Below, one piece after another: positions 48,808 to 61,189 of a stretch of DNA of 64,000 nucleotides. The DNA comes from Diospyros lotus (Eukaryota; Streptophyta; Magnoliopsida; Ericales; Ebenaceae). Under the pieces are notes generated by a model that was not told where the DNA came from, did not search any database, and saw nothing but the letters and a program-made list of their open reading frames with translations. How positions within the stretch are numbered: position 1 is the stretch's first letter; each line of letters begins with the position of its first letter. A program made the position numbers and the translations under genes. The stretch is taken from the NCBI RefSeq assembly GCF_014633365.1, contig NC_068352.1, forward strand, positions 32,087,310-32,151,309. Reading direction: 5' to 3'.

Positions 48808-51800
48808 CAGGGCCGGCTCAAACATATGGGGCCCTAGATAATAATTAGCTTTGTGGTCCTTTAAAAAATAATAAAATTTATTTTTTTTATTTTTTGAGAT
48901 ACAAAGTCATTAATTAAATTTTTATATTCTAATTTAGAAAATAAATCTTTTTCAATTAATAATATAGCCAAATTACTTAATCTTTCTTGTGACATAGTTG
49001 AACGTAAATAATATTTTATTAATTTTAATTTTGAAAAACTTCTTTCTGTTGAAATTACAGTAATAGGAATGATTAATAATATTTTATAAGCTATCCATGT
49101 ATTTAGAAAATAATTTATCTTTTTTATAAAATTTAGTATCACAAGTGATGTTTTAATTTCTATAGTTATAATTTCTTTTAAAATTTTTAATTTTGAAAAT
49201 AAATCTAAACCATCAATATTAGATAACATATCATGTTTTAGAAAATTTTCAAGATTTAAACAATTTATCTTCAAATTATCATCGTCAAACACTTTTAACT
49301 TTTCTACATTATAAAGAAAACCAAAATTATCTTCATAAATTTTAAATTGTTCAAATCTATTTTGAAGAGAAGAAATAGCATGATCAGCTAAATATGTAAA
49401 ATAATTAATTATAAAAAATTCTTCACTAGATAATTTAATCTCCTCATTTTCATTCTCATCAAATTGTTTTTTTCTTCTTATTGTACGTTTTTCATGAAAC
49501 TTTGGTTCTATATTCATTTGCTATGCAATCTCTTTAGCATAAATCATAGAAGATTTAAAGCCAGTTTCTTTATAATTTTTAAAAAAAGCAATAAGACCTT
49601 TCAAGTGATCTATTGCAATAGTAATGTCCATATATTTATTTTGTAAATATTTACTAACTGTATTAACAACAAACAACATATCGTACCAAATAATCATACC
49701 TAACAAAAATTCAAAATTCTCAATATCATGTGTTGCTAAAGAAATAACTTCACTTTTTGTTTTGGGATCCTAGTAGTTTCTGCTAATTGATATAAAGCAT
49801 CTCTTATTTGTGGAGCTTTAAATTTTATTGTTTTAACACTTTCAATACGATTTTCCCAACGTGTTTGTGACAATGGTTTAAGTGTCAAATATAAAACATG
49901 ATCTTGTAAAGTTTTTCATCTTTTCGTAGAAGAAAAAAATAATGTGTATATGCATTGTGTGACTCCAAAAAATGTCATAGTATCAACACATGAATTAGCC
50001 ATATCACAAAGCACTAAATTAAGACTGTGACAACTACATAGTGTATAAAATGCTCTAGAATTTATATCTAATAATCTTTTTTTGCACACCTTGTTGTTTA
50101 CCTTTCATATTAGATCCATTATCATATCTTTGTCCTCTTACATTATTTATATCAAATTCAAGATTTTTTATTTTTTTTGTGAGTACATTAAAAATACCTT
50201 GACCAGATGTATCATCCATTTTTAAAAATCTACAAAATACTCTTCTATTTTTATTGGACTTGTTGAAATATCTATACATCTTAATATAAAAAACATTTGT
50301 TCTTGATAACTTGCATCTGGGGTACAATCAAGTATAATTGAAAAATATTTTGATTATTTGATTCTTTTAATAATGATATTTCTTATTTCTAATGCTAAAA
50401 TATTTATCAACTCATTTTGTATATTATGACCAAGGTAATGACTATGAATTTCTCTATTTTGTATGCGTCTAAGGTGTTCTTACATTATTGGATCAAATTC
50501 AGCAATCGTTTCAATTAAACTCAAAAAATTTCCATTATTATCTTGATAAATCTTCTCATTTGTATCACAAAATGCCAAATTATTTTTGAAAGATTTTTTA
50601 CAATAGCAATAATTTTTATTAGTACATTATTCCAATGATCTTTCTCTTTATTTATTTTCTCTTGTAAATGTTTATCAATTGTTTTATTTTTAACTAATCT
50701 CCTTTCAGCATCAACCCAAGCATTCATATTTATTATAACATGCTCATTACTTGTTTCGTGACTTTTAAGTTTAGTACTAAGATTTTTCCAATCTCCACAT
50801 CTTTCATTTGCTAATTGACCTATATTTGATTTCAAACTAAATAATTTACAACAATAACAAAATACTTTATCTAATTCTTTTGAATATACTAACCATTTTC
50901 TATCATGTTTTTCTCCATTTGGTAAATTTCGAATGTAATGAATTGTAGAAAAGTGTCTAGAATTTTTATCTTTTGAAAAATTTAAAACATGTCTAATTGG
51001 ACCTTTCTCAACTAATAAATCAATTAATCTTGAGTCTAAATTTTTCCATTGTGCTGGATCATAAATATTTTTAATAGTTGTTTCATTTTTATTCTCATCG
51101 ATTAGAACATCTTCTTCTAAATTTCCTTCATATTCTTCGCTATTTTTTGGTGAATTTAAATTATTATCGTAAAAAATTTCTTCACAATTTTCATCTAATT
51201 TTTCATTTAAATCTTCATTTGATTTTTCTAACATTTGTTGTTTCGTATTAATAACAAATCTATCAAGTGTACCTTTTTGGGATTGAATTAATTCTTCTAC
51301 TTTTCTTTTCTTTTTTTTTTACGTTTTTTAAATCCAAAATCATACTTTCTACCAGACATTTTTATTCAAACAATAATTAATTTAAACCCTTTAATATTAT
51401 TTTTTCAAAATAAAAATTATTTTAAAAAATACAAGAAAGTAGGAAGGGTAACACCTGACTATACTATTTTAAATGTACTTTATGATGAAATAGCAATAAA
51501 ACTTGATATTATTACCTGCAAAAAAAAAAATCAAAATATACACCATTAAAAACTAATCATAATATTAAAATAAAAATAACAAAAGGAGAAATACAAAAAT
51601 AAAATCAATTATCACATTGCTAAATTGTCAATCTTCTATATTTTGTAAGCTGTAGAAATCGTATACACAGAGAGAGAGAAAGAGATGGGCGAGAGGTTAA
51701 ATGAAGCTTGCTCACGCTAAAACCTTTTATATTCTCAGGCCGTTGAAATTTCAACGGCTTAATTTCTTGTCGTTGCCCCCAAATCCCAATCTCATAAGTG

Positions 51801-52106
51801 ATAAGTGATAGCTATATATTTTGTAAATTTAGAAAAGCAAGCTTTGTCAGCCAGCAGCCATGAGAAGAGCGCAGCCCACACCTCTCTCTCTCTCTTTCAC
51901 TCATATCACATGTCACTTAGAAGTCAAAATGTCAACACACATTTATTGCATTTATTGTTCTATATCTTCATATTTATTGCATTTATTGTTGTTGTGCTCT
52001 ACTCTTCTTTCAGTTATTTGCTTTGTAATTTTTGCTTCTTGGGGCTTCTCTTTTTTAGGGGGCCCTAGGCATAGGCCTCACTGGCTTATGCCTTAAGTCG
52101 GCCCTG
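48808..52106 (-). mobile_element. hAT-family DNA transposon, 3.3 kb, complete ends, dead transposase
   Basis: It is bounded by CAGGGCCGGCTC on the left and, reverse-complemented, CAGGGCCGACTT on the right. A perfect 8-bp target duplication, ggtgtcgg, lies at 48800-48807 and 52107-52114. Eight-base duplications and short CAGGG-type ends are the hallmark of hAT elements. Inside, on the minus strand, is a transposase gene with the TTF-type zinc-finger N-terminus and hAT dimerisation C-terminus, disrupted by frameshifts and stops. There is no matching element upstream of copy A. Confidence 0.93.
48861..51359 (-). pseudogene. hAT transposase (TTF zinc-finger type), frameshifted
   Basis: The reading begins at an ATG (51359-51357, MSGRKYDFGFKKRK), shifts frame in a poly-A run, and continues open from 51234 to 50521 with DPAQW, KGPIRHVLNFSKDKNSRHF, the cysteine pair FCYCCKLF and LKSHETSNEH, typical of the zf-TTF N-terminus. 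It shifts again after KNLSK, and recognisable pieces follow in different frames, including NNVRGQRYDNGSNMKG at about 50055-50327, a hAT catalytic-region motif. The last open part, 49517-48861, carries the hAT dimerisation domain (NTWIAYKILLIIPITVISTE and RSFSKLKLIKYYLRSTMSQE). Several breaks rule out a working product. It could not mobilise itself, though its ends might respond to another copy. Confidence 0.9.
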
Positions 52107-52114
52107 GGTGTCGG

Positions 52115-53159
52115 TTTCAATTATTTGGGAGTTTTATTGAGTAAATGAGTATTCTTGGTGCCAAGTCAAGTAGAGTATAATATATAATAAATGTTGTATG
52201 TATCTTTTAAAATTCACGTATTTATATAAGTATATTATGATATAGGAGAAAGGTAATGGTCGAGCCATATGAACAATGAAATTTCAACCAATGGCTCAAT
52301 TTGGACAAATGGCGATCTAGGTTTGAATTGAGGTTAATTCACTCATTTGAATTGAGTCTTTTGTCAAGATTTGATATATTATTGGATTGGATTATACCTT
52401 ACCTTTGCCAAAATTTGAGAATCTTAGAACACATATCATATAGTCTTTAAAGAATTTATAAGAATTTGGGATAAAAAACAAGTCACGATCAAATCATCAA
52501 AACACACAAACGAACACAAAAATTTTATATGAAAAACTTAATTTAAGAAAAATCATAAGTAAAAAGAATAAATTATTATTATGATGATATTGATATAATA
52601 ATTTTAGAGTATTAAATACTTATTTATAAATCTATTACTCATATATAAATGTATAAGAAAAAGATAATATTTATTCCTTCATATTTTCATTACAATTCTT
52701 AATATTTGTTGACCATGCCTAGATGCCTGCTTGCTCTACCTTCAATTTACACCCCCCCCCCCCCCCCCCCCCCCCCCGGCCCCTGTCCCTTTCAGATAAT
52801 TGAGAAATAAAGTATAATACAAATAATAGTTGATTGTTGCTCTGCCTTTACCTGCCAGCGACACCTCTGCCTATTGCCTCCCGGCAGCTTGTACTTGCCT
52901 CATTGGCAGCCATTAAAGGAAAAAACTATAGCGAAGATGGTGGTCAATTTGTATGCACGTGAAGGGTAATTTGGTATTTTAACGTGTGTATTGCACTCAC
53001 TTTATCAACTATGGTGAAATGTGTAATTAATTTAAAATTATATAATTTAGAGGTGTAATTAAAATAATAAAAATTTTAAATGTTTAAACAAAAAAATATA
53101 TAAATATAATAACTAAATATGTATTTGACCAACAAATCATGGTCTTTTCCTTCAACACC
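52115..53159. other. Intergenic DNA
   Basis: AT-rich, no gene recognised. It holds the poly-C tract listed separately. Short open frames are not convincing. Confidence 0.5.
52751..52787. repeat. Poly-C tract, about 36 bases
   Basis: An almost pure C homopolymer in AT-rich surroundings, followed by ggcccctg. Its length is likely to vary between individuals and may be partly a sequencing artefact. Confidence 0.85.
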
Positions 53160-53850
53160 AAGGTTTAAACTTTTTTTTGGAGACTATACTAATACATGTA
53201 TCTACAAATTTATTTATTCCACACCCAAAAAGTAATTATGGGTCCTTATAATTATAAAAAAGGCTGAATACATATTTTAATTCATGTATTTATATATTTT
53301 TTATTTAAATACTTAAATTTTTTTATTATCTTAATTACATAATTAAATTTATACAATTTCAACTCAATTGTACTTTAAAATTTTTTATTATTTTAATTAT
53401 ACTCATAAAATATGCAATTTCGACAAAATTTGCATAAATGAGTACGGCAAGAACTCTTGGTGAGATCGTATTGTTGATCATCTTCACAGGATCAAGTGGA
53501 TATATATGAAGCCCGCATGGGCAGCCTAGTTGGTCAAGAAGAGGGGCACAAAGTGCATTCCGTGGTGAATCTTGAACCAAGACCGAGAATCGAGTTTTGC
53601 AAGCGGCAATGTAGGGGTACCTCTCTCCAAAGTGAGGGAGACTCCTTGTGCGCAGTGAGCTCGAGTCTAACTACTACGTTTGACTGAATCACCATAATTA
53701 ATCCCCGTACATCTTATCGGGCCGAATAAAGGGCGCCCGGATGAGCGATTTTACCTTTTGGATTAAGACCATAAAATGAAACGCTCGAGCTATGTATATG
53801 TATGTATGTATGTATGTATATATGAGAGAGAGAGAGAGAGAGTCCAGTTT
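53160..53850 (-). pseudogene. 5' remnant of a third receptor-kinase copy
   Basis: About 53435-53510 matches exon 1 and the 5' UTR of copies A and B: on the minus strand it reads MINNTISPRVLAVLIYA against [17 protein letters not shown]. About 53215-53265 matches the intron 1 sequence of copy A (taattatgggt...ataatta, 23335-23365), and about 53765-53880 keeps pieces of the 5' flank. The second half of the signal peptide and all later exons are missing, and the spaces between the matching pieces hold unrelated sequence, including a SINE-like insert. It is a dead fragment, useful only as a record of a larger array. Confidence 0.75.
53512..53760. mobile_element. Possible tRNA-derived SINE inside the third-copy remnant
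   Basis: About 250 bp of balanced composition interrupts the alignment with the 5' flank of copy A. It has a tRNA A-box-like word (ggcagcctagttggtcaag) and a later B-box-like word (agctcgagtctaa), but these are further apart than in a typical SINE head. No poly-A tail or target duplication was found, so another small insert is equally possible. Confidence 0.3.
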
Positions 53851-56396
53851 GGCGGCTGAAGAGAAAAATAAAGAAAGACATGTACGGGACGACAAAGAAA
53901 AATCAAACCAAAGAATAGCTGCCAACTCAGACTTAAAATGATAAAATAGAAATTTTGTCGGAGAAATCATCCGTTATAATTTGATGATTTAAAATAATTT
54001 AATTTGGATTTGACGTGTTGACTGATCTGTCAACGATGGATCATTTAAATAAACTTAAGTTTTTGTTTTTTTTTAATTTTTGGTTTGATGGTTTTGAGTA
54101 AACTCTTTCAAGAGAGTAAAATGTTATTGATTTTTTTTTTTTACCTCTCCTCAACCTATTAATTAATAACTTTAGTTGGTTCGATCAATTCTAATTTTTT
54201 TAGATTTTTTTTATTTTAAAAACAAAAATAAAAAATATCATTTAAATTGTTCAAACTATCCAATTACGATTTACATGATTTTAACAATATTATAGTTAGT
54301 TATGATTTAAAAGATTCAATCATTACATGCCACTCTTAATTTCATGTACTTATGTATTTTTTTATTATTGAGGTGTAATACCCAACAAGTTTAAGGCGAT
54401 GATATTATTGTCGGGTAAATTATTTATCATAAGATTGATAGGTTCTTTTTATAGAGAGGTCCAATTCTACAAAGAAGCGGTCTAATAAGAAGATGACCCA
54501 AGTACATTTATCTTGTGTTTGAGGGAAATTGGGCTTGGCCTAGCTTTCATACCAAGGACCAACCCCATTGATCTATGCCCACAATGCCTTATCCTAAGCC
54601 TACCATACATATACTTACCTTGACCTATTCTCTTCATTTTGTTGAAGAGAGTCGTGACTATTCTTCTGGTCGATTCTAACACAGGTTTGTTTCTCCCCTT
54701 ATCATATCTCATCAACCTATTAGATAATCCTATGATTATCCTCATCTTTGGAGATCTCTATCTAGTTCTTGGGAGGTTATCTTTATATTATTGGAGAGAT
54801 GGGGGGTGTCGATTGCGAGCAGTAAGTGCGAGAAGAGGGAGAGAGAGAGAGTCGAAAGTGAGAAAAGTGTTCTCCTTGGTGGAGTTTTTTCGTCCTTGTG
54901 TAGGTGTATCATTCTCGGTTGGGAGTTTTATGATTGAGGTAGTTTTGGGTGTCAATTGAATGTGATTCTTGAGTTATGCTTGGAACCAATTTTGGGTTAT
55001 CTTGTGTGGGTGTTGAACCAATCAACATTGAGCCTTGCAAACCCACCTTTTTTTTATCCATTGCCATGCATCAACAAGGAGTTTACTGTTCTTTGTTTTT
55101 TACTTACTGTTTTTGGGATTTCTTTGTCCAAATGTTTGGATCTTGTGGATGTTTTGCTAGGTATAATCCCTAAAAAAAAATTATGGTGTCAATTATTTTA
55201 TCATTGTTTAATAAGAATCTTGTTTTTGGTTAAAATATCAATGATCATTTTATCATTTTTAAGAACTAAGACAAATTTTTCCTTCTCAATATTAATCATT
55301 TTATCATTTCTCTCCCCGTCTCTTACACACACATTATTATAGATTCCAAAAATGCCTCTACTCGTGAAACATGGCATGTGCCCGATGACTTTAGGAAGGC
55401 CCACCAACAATTCCAAGTTTGTCGCAACAAAATGGCTTTGAAGCCACTATTATGGTTGGCTCTTCCAATGAATTGGCCTTTCAAAAGTCTTCCAATGGAG
55501 GGGCCTTTCATTCATTTATAAAGGAGTGAAATTTTTTGAAAACTATTAGAATTAATATTTTTATAAATAATATTTATATTAATATTTTGAGATTCATTAA
55601 AATTATAATTTTTTATAGATAATATTTATTTTTTGTAATATTTTCAAAAAAAATTGATTTCAAAATTATCTTATTTGCTCTTTATTTGAGGATCTCCCTC
55701 AATTAAGGGAAAATGCTCTAAGCTGGAACTTGATTATGGTCTTTAGAAAACCTATACCCATTTTTGATGAGACCAAGATAGCCGTCCAGGATTAAGGTTT
55801 TCCAGTAACTAGATGTTCTCTCGTGATTATAGCCACAGGAGCTCGTATGGGCCCTATGGCACATCAAATGGATTTGGAAGGCCCATTAGTCACAACCCAA
55901 AATTTAAAAGGAAATTTCTTGTATTTATTTTATTTTATAAAAAACAAATTAAATTCTTTGAGTCAAGATGATCCAATGAATGGGCCTTTCAAAAGTCTTG
56001 ATAATATTGTGTGAAAATATAATAAATTCATTTGTATATATGGTAGAAAACCTTTAAATAATAAAATGAAATGAATTTAATTACATAGGAGATTTATATA
56101 TATATTATAAAGTAAAAGGAAAAAATAAAAAAAAATACTATTCTAAGATAAGATTCTCTATTTATTTATTTTAATGTAGTTAATATGTGAGTTCATTATA
56201 TTTTCTAACTCAAATTCTCATGGTAGGCCTACCATTCTTTAAAAAGTCTAAACAACGTAACCTGTGAATTTTGAATAACTAATAAGTTTAAAATTAATAT
56301 CTATATTATTATAGAAGCAAATATTATATTTTGGTATTATAAAATTCTATTAATAAAAATGTTTTTATAAAATCTCATCTAATAATTTTTTTTAAA
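53851..56396. other. Intergenic DNA, nothing recognised
   Basis: Open frames up to 128 codons occur (for example 54956-55342), but they are hydrophobic, lack any family signature and start in AT-rich DNA, so I do not call them genes. The word aatgggcctttcaaaagtctt at 55978-55998 recurs with small changes near 55470. (GA)n runs occur near 53824-53842 and 54838-54850. Confidence 0.45.
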
Positions 56397-56541
56397 AAAC
56401 AACAACAACAACAATAACAACATATCCAACCTTTATCCCACTATGTGGGGTCGGTTACATGAATTCTAGACTTCCATGTATTTCTATTTTTGTCATATTT
56501 TCATTGAGATCCATACACTTCATATCAAACTTTAATGTCTC

Positions 56542-57960
56542 TCACAAATTCTTCTTAGGTTTGCCTCTACCTCTTTTTTTGATTAATTGTTTCATTTCAT
56601 CAACTCTCTTCACATGAGCGTCTCTTGGTCTCTTTCTCACATGACCAAACCATCTTAGTCTATACTCTCTCATCTTCTCCTCTATTGGCACTACTCCTAT
56701 CTTATTACGAATAACTTCATTTCTAATTTTATCTTTTTTTGTATGGTCGCACATCCATTTTAACATCCTCATCTCCGCTACACTCGTCTTTTGCTCATGT
56801 TGGTATTTGATTGCCCAACATTTTGAGCCGTACAACAAAACTGGTCTTATAGCTGTCCTACAGAATTTTCCTTTCAATTTTAATGGGATTTTACCATCAC
56901 ATAACACCCTCAATACATTTCTCCATTTTAGCCAACCTGCCTTAATTCTATGTGTGACATCCTCGTGAATTTCTCCATCTTTTTGAATCACTGATCCCAA
57001 ATATCGAAAATGGTCTATGCTTTGTAAGATTTGGTTTTCCAATTTTATTATAACATCCTCCACTCTTGCATTCTTACTAAATTTACATTCCATATATTCT
57101 GTTTTCTTTCTGCTTAATTTAAATCCCTTAGATTCTAAATTGTTTCTCCATAACTCAAGCTTAGTGTTCACTCCTTCTTTTGTTTCATGCACCAACACTA
57201 TGTCGTCTGCAAATAGCATACACCATGGCACCTCTGTCTGAATATCTTTAGTGAGTTCATCCATTACGAAAGCAAATAAGTATGGACTTAGTGCAGAACC
57301 TTGATGCAATCATATTGTAATTTTAAACGGTTCAGTATCTCCTCCGTATGTTCTGACCCTGTCTCTACACCATAATACATGTCCTTAAGGGCTTGTATAT
57401 AGGCTATTCGGACTTCTTTCTTCTCTAAAACCCTCCATAATACTTCTTTAGGGACCTTATCATAAGCTTTTTCTAGATCTATAAACACCATATGTAGGTC
57501 CTTCTGATGATCCCGATACCTTTCCATTAGGCGCCTCAGTAGGTATATAGCTTCCATTGTTGACCTACCGGGCATGAAACTAAACTGATTTTCTGAAACC
57601 TCTGTTTTTTTTCTGAGCCTCTGTTCTATTACTATCTCCTAGAGTTTCATGGTATGGCTTATTAACTTAATTTCTCTATAATTTTCACAGTTTTGAACAT
57701 CTCATTTGTTCTTATATATAGGGACCAAAGTACTCTTCCTCCACTCATCTAGCATCTTTTTTGATTTAAGAATCGCGTTAAATAATTTCGTTAGCCAGGA
57801 GATATCCTCTTCTCCCATGCATTTTCATCCTTCTATTGGTATATTATCCGGTCCCATCGCCTTATGATTTTTCATCTTTTTTAATGCTTACCTTATTTCA
57901 TTTGGACTTATGCGTCGATAAAATGTATAGCTCACGTTCCTTTCGGAGTTACTAAGATGT
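56542..57960 (-). pseudogene. LINE reverse transcriptase domain, interrupted
   Basis: It includes [37 protein letters not shown], then, after a frameshift and stop near 57300, [20 protein letters not shown] and the catalytic LFADDIVLV. The C-terminal part up to 56542 shows FRYLGSVIQKDGEI and LRWFGHVRKRP. Further upstream, to about 57960, conserved words appear between stops. All core RT boxes are recognisable but not in one frame. Confidence 0.88.
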
Positions 57961-58418
57961 CCCAACCTAACTCTTGTGTCGCCATTATCATTGAATAATT
58001 TTGTGAAATACTCTTTCTATCTCTCCTTAATCGCTCCTTCATTCACTAATACATTTTGATTTTCATCTTTTATGCATTTCACTTGATTTAAATCCCTTGT
58101 TTTTCTTTCTTTTGCTTTAGCTAATTTATATATATCCCTTTCTCCATCTTTTGTATCAAGTCGTTTATATAGATTCTCGTATGCTTTTGACCTTGCTTCA
58201 CTAACAATTTTTTTTGTTGCCTTTTTTGATTATTTATAATTTTTTTGATTTTCTTCATTGTTGCACTGATATACAGCCTTATAGTAATTTTTCTTATTTT
58301 TAATTTTCAATTGCACTTCTTCATTCCACCACCAAGACTCCTTAAGGTTAGGGGCTCTACCATTTGTTTCTCCAAGCATTACCTTTGTTGTGTTTCTCAA
58401 GGCATTAGCCATTTCTCT

Positions 58419-59593
58419 CTACATTTGGTTTGTCTGTCCTTCTCCATTCCATTCTCTTCTACCCTTTAATTTTTCTTTGAAGATTAGTTGTTTCTCCTCT
58501 TTTAAATCCCACCACCTGATTCTTGGATTTTGTTTTATGTGATTTTTTCTCTTCCAATTTCTTACTTGGACGTCAAGTACTAGAAGTCTATATTGAGTAG
58601 TCAAACACTCTTTCGATATCACCTTACAATCCCTATAACGTACTCGATCCTCTTGTCTTATGAGGAAGTAATCTATTTGGGTGCTTGATGTGACATTTTT
58701 ATATGTGATTAAGTGTTCGTCTCGTTTTTTGAACATAGTATTGGTTATGATGAGCCCATATGCCATTGCAAAATCTAGAATAGACTTACCCTCATTATTA
58801 ATTTCCCCGAATCCATGCCTTCCATGTACCTCTTTATAGTCGTTTCTGTCTCTACACACGTGACCATTTAAGTCACTTCCTATAATTACTTTCTCTCCTC
58901 TTTGTATCATTTGTATGAGTCCCTCTAGCTCATCCTAGAATTTTGTTTTATCTCCTCACCTAACCCCGCTTGTGGTGCATATGTACTAAAGATATTCATA
59001 GTCATTCTTCCTAGAATAACCTTCACCATAATAATCCTATCCCCTATTCTCTTTACATCCACTACCTCATCTACTAAGCTTTTATCCATAATGATCCCCA
59101 CTCCATTTTTTGCTCGATCATTTCTTGTGTACCGTATTTTATATTCATTTTCTGACAAAGTTTTTGCTTTTTTCCCTACCCATCTTGTCTCTTGAAAGCA
59201 CATAATATTAATCTTTCTCCTATTCATCACATCTACCACTTCCATAGCTTTGCCTGTTAATGTTCCTATGTTTCATGACCTAATCCTTAATCTATGATTT
59301 TGTTTTTGGCTTTGACTTTGAATTTGCTTTTGTTTTTTATTTTGATTTTGTTTTTGGTTTTGGTTTTGATTTTAATTTTGTTTTTGGTTTTGATTTTGAT
59401 TTTGATGTTGGACTAACTTCTTTACCCACATCCGTCCAAGCAAATACGGGAACCCTTGCTCATTTGTCACTACATCCGGGCACCGATGCAGCGGCCCTAG
59501 CTCACTTGACACTACACACGGACAGCGTAGCGCGTCGCTATGAAGGGTTATGCCCACACCCAAACGTTTTTTCATAATTTGTCTAGAGTTCAT
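58419..59593 (-). pseudogene. LINE endonuclease domain, interrupted
   Basis: Apurinic-endonuclease-type domain that nicks target DNA in LINE retrotransposition. Visible words are NIGTLTGKAMEVVDVM, then CFQETRWVGKKAKTL, NGVGIIMDKSL, NIFSTYAPQAGLGEE, GSDLNGHVCRD, GFGEINNEGKSILDFA and QIDYFLIR. A TGA replaces the tryptophan expected before NIGTL (near 59275), and the frame shifts around 58920. Divided over at least three frames, it is non-functional. Confidence 0.85.
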
Positions 59594-59640
59594 GTTTTGG
59601 ATTCGACTAAGTTTTACATTGGCTGTCGGCTACCTAACAA

Positions 59641-59934
59641 CTTCTCTAATATATATATATATATATATTTATACAGGAACATGTCATGGTGTGAGGGAAC
59701 TAGATAGCAAAGTGTTTTGAATCGCAAAGTTATTGGTTACTTCTAACAAATATTTGTGCACCGCAAAGACATATCATGTTAAAAAAGAAAAAATCTTACA
59801 AATTTACATTAATACCCAAATCAACTTTGATATAGTAACAAGTAACCTTTAGTCTCATCACTTATTAATAATAAATAGTAAACAATTAACATAATGGTAG
59901 CTAATTTATGGAGTCAATTTTGTTTTTTTCCTCA
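59641..59934. other. Intergenic DNA with a (TA)n run
   Basis: Contains a (TA)n tract at about 59650-59668 and otherwise plain AT-rich DNA. Confidence 0.5.
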
Positions 59935-60079
59935 TCTCCTAACATATTTATTTCTTTTTGGGCAAATCTTGCTTATTTATAGGGAATTGTCGCGCTTCAA
60001 ATAATCTCTCCTAACATATTTATTTCTTTTTGGGCAAATCTTGCTTATTTATAGGGAATTGTCGTGCTTCAAATAATCT
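59935..60079. repeat. Tandem duplication, two 72-bp copies
   Basis: The sequence starting ctcctaacatatttatttc and ending cttcaaataatct is present twice in a row (from 59935 and from about 60008). The copies differ at one visible base (cgcgc versus cgtgc). Confidence 0.92.
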
Positions 60080-60672
60080 TTATAACTTAACGTAACATAT
60101 ATAAATTTATAATAATTTTAATTAAAATTAATAATAAATTTACTTATTACTATGAATTATTATTAATTTTAAATAAAATTATTATAAATTTAAGAAATCA
60201 CATCAATTTATGAGAATTTCAAAGGCTAACTACTAGGGCACATAGTCCTCAAAATGGCTCAACAAGCATGAGTCTGAAGCCACATCCAAACCATATTTTA
60301 AGGTCACGTTCAAAGTAAGATCCCCAACAAAAATTGTGCTTGAACCATCTCTAATCAGACTATATAAGCTCTAAATATTGCATAATAGTTTAACTTAAAA
60401 TTAATAAAAAAAAATTACTTATTACTATGAACTATTGTTAATTTTAAGTAAAATTATTATAAATTTAAGTAAAACTATTATGAACTTATGTGTGCCACGT
60501 TAATTTATGAGAATCTCACACATTGACTATGATGATGCATGGCCCCCGAAATGGCTCAACAAGCATTAGTTTGAAAGTCACATCCAGACCGTACTCTAGG
60601 GTCACGTTCAAAGTAAGGTCATTAGCAAGAATTGTGCTCGAGCCTTCTCTAATCTAAATATATAAACTCTAA
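60080..60672. repeat. Tandem duplication, two diverged copies of about 295 bp
   Basis: Both copies contain, in order, ttacttattactatgaa, taaaattattataaattta, aatttatgagaat, aaatggctcaacaagcat, ggtcacgttcaaagtaag and tctctaatc. Copy one runs to about 60380, copy two to about 60672. No coding potential. Confidence 0.85.
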
Positions 60673-60893
60673 TACTCTAGAAGAAGGTAAGCTTTCACTC
60701 TTTACTCTTCCCGTTACTTCCTATATGATTTGCTTGTCTTCATTTTGTTAAACACTAAATTGAGAGTTGAAGTCTACCTTGGGAGACAAAAGCCCAGAGT
60801 TTACGAGGCTTTAGCAGGTGGTGTATAGACCCCAACTTCCCAGCAACATGAGTATATCCCGATTCTTGCACATCCTACCCTTTCACCATTTTC
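60673..60893. other. Intergenic DNA, nothing recognised
   Basis: Short stretch without a gene between the tandem duplication and the receptor-kinase 3' remnant. Confidence 0.5.
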
Positions 60894-61169
60894 TCGACAT
60901 AAGAATGGCTTCCATAGACAATGTACTGACACAAATCAAAGATACTCAAATTCCCATTTAAGAAAAAGGTGGAAGAAAGCATCCTGAAGGACCTAAACAT
61001 ATAAAGACTTGCATTTTCTATCCAAACACACTGGCAAAGAAAATCACAAGCAAAGAGATAGATTCCCTTTGAAGCAAATTCTTTTTCCCCAATTTGCCAA
61101 AAGCAACATTATGCATTCGATGGATGTTGTAAAGGAATCAACAAACTAATGGGGAAAAGGAAGGGAACA
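60894..61169 (-). pseudogene. 3' flank of a further receptor-kinase copy, cut by the CACTA element
   Basis: Shares with 3780-4065 (3' flank of copy A) the words aagaatggcttccat, gacacaaatcaaaga, acatataaagact, aaacacact and aaagaaaatcaca, in the same order and orientation. In copy A the stop codon lies only about 75 bp further on; here the CACTA element begins instead. Any coding part would lie right of the window, beyond the element. Non-coding as seen. Confidence 0.75.
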
Positions 61170-61189
61170 AAATTACAAGAAAAATCAAA

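Larger units (their letters stand above)
56397..59610 (-). mobile_element. LINE (L1-like non-LTR retrotransposon), degenerate, nearly full length of its ORF2
   Basis: It reads on the minus strand. Its 3' end, at the left, has the (TTG)n tail typical of one common plant LINE group, preceded by a conserved 3' stretch (on the plus strand: tatccaacctttatcccact). From right to left follow an N/Q-rich lead-in (about 59280-59400), the endonuclease, and the reverse transcriptase. Stops and frameshifts interrupt it repeatedly, so it is an old copy. Exact target duplications were not found; the right flank is a (TA)n run at about 59650-59668. Confidence 0.88.

Noticed and set aside
54482..55416. Frames up to 128 codons between the remnant and the LINE
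   Set aside because: Hydrophobic, AT-driven composition with no conserved words; neighbouring frames are open as well.
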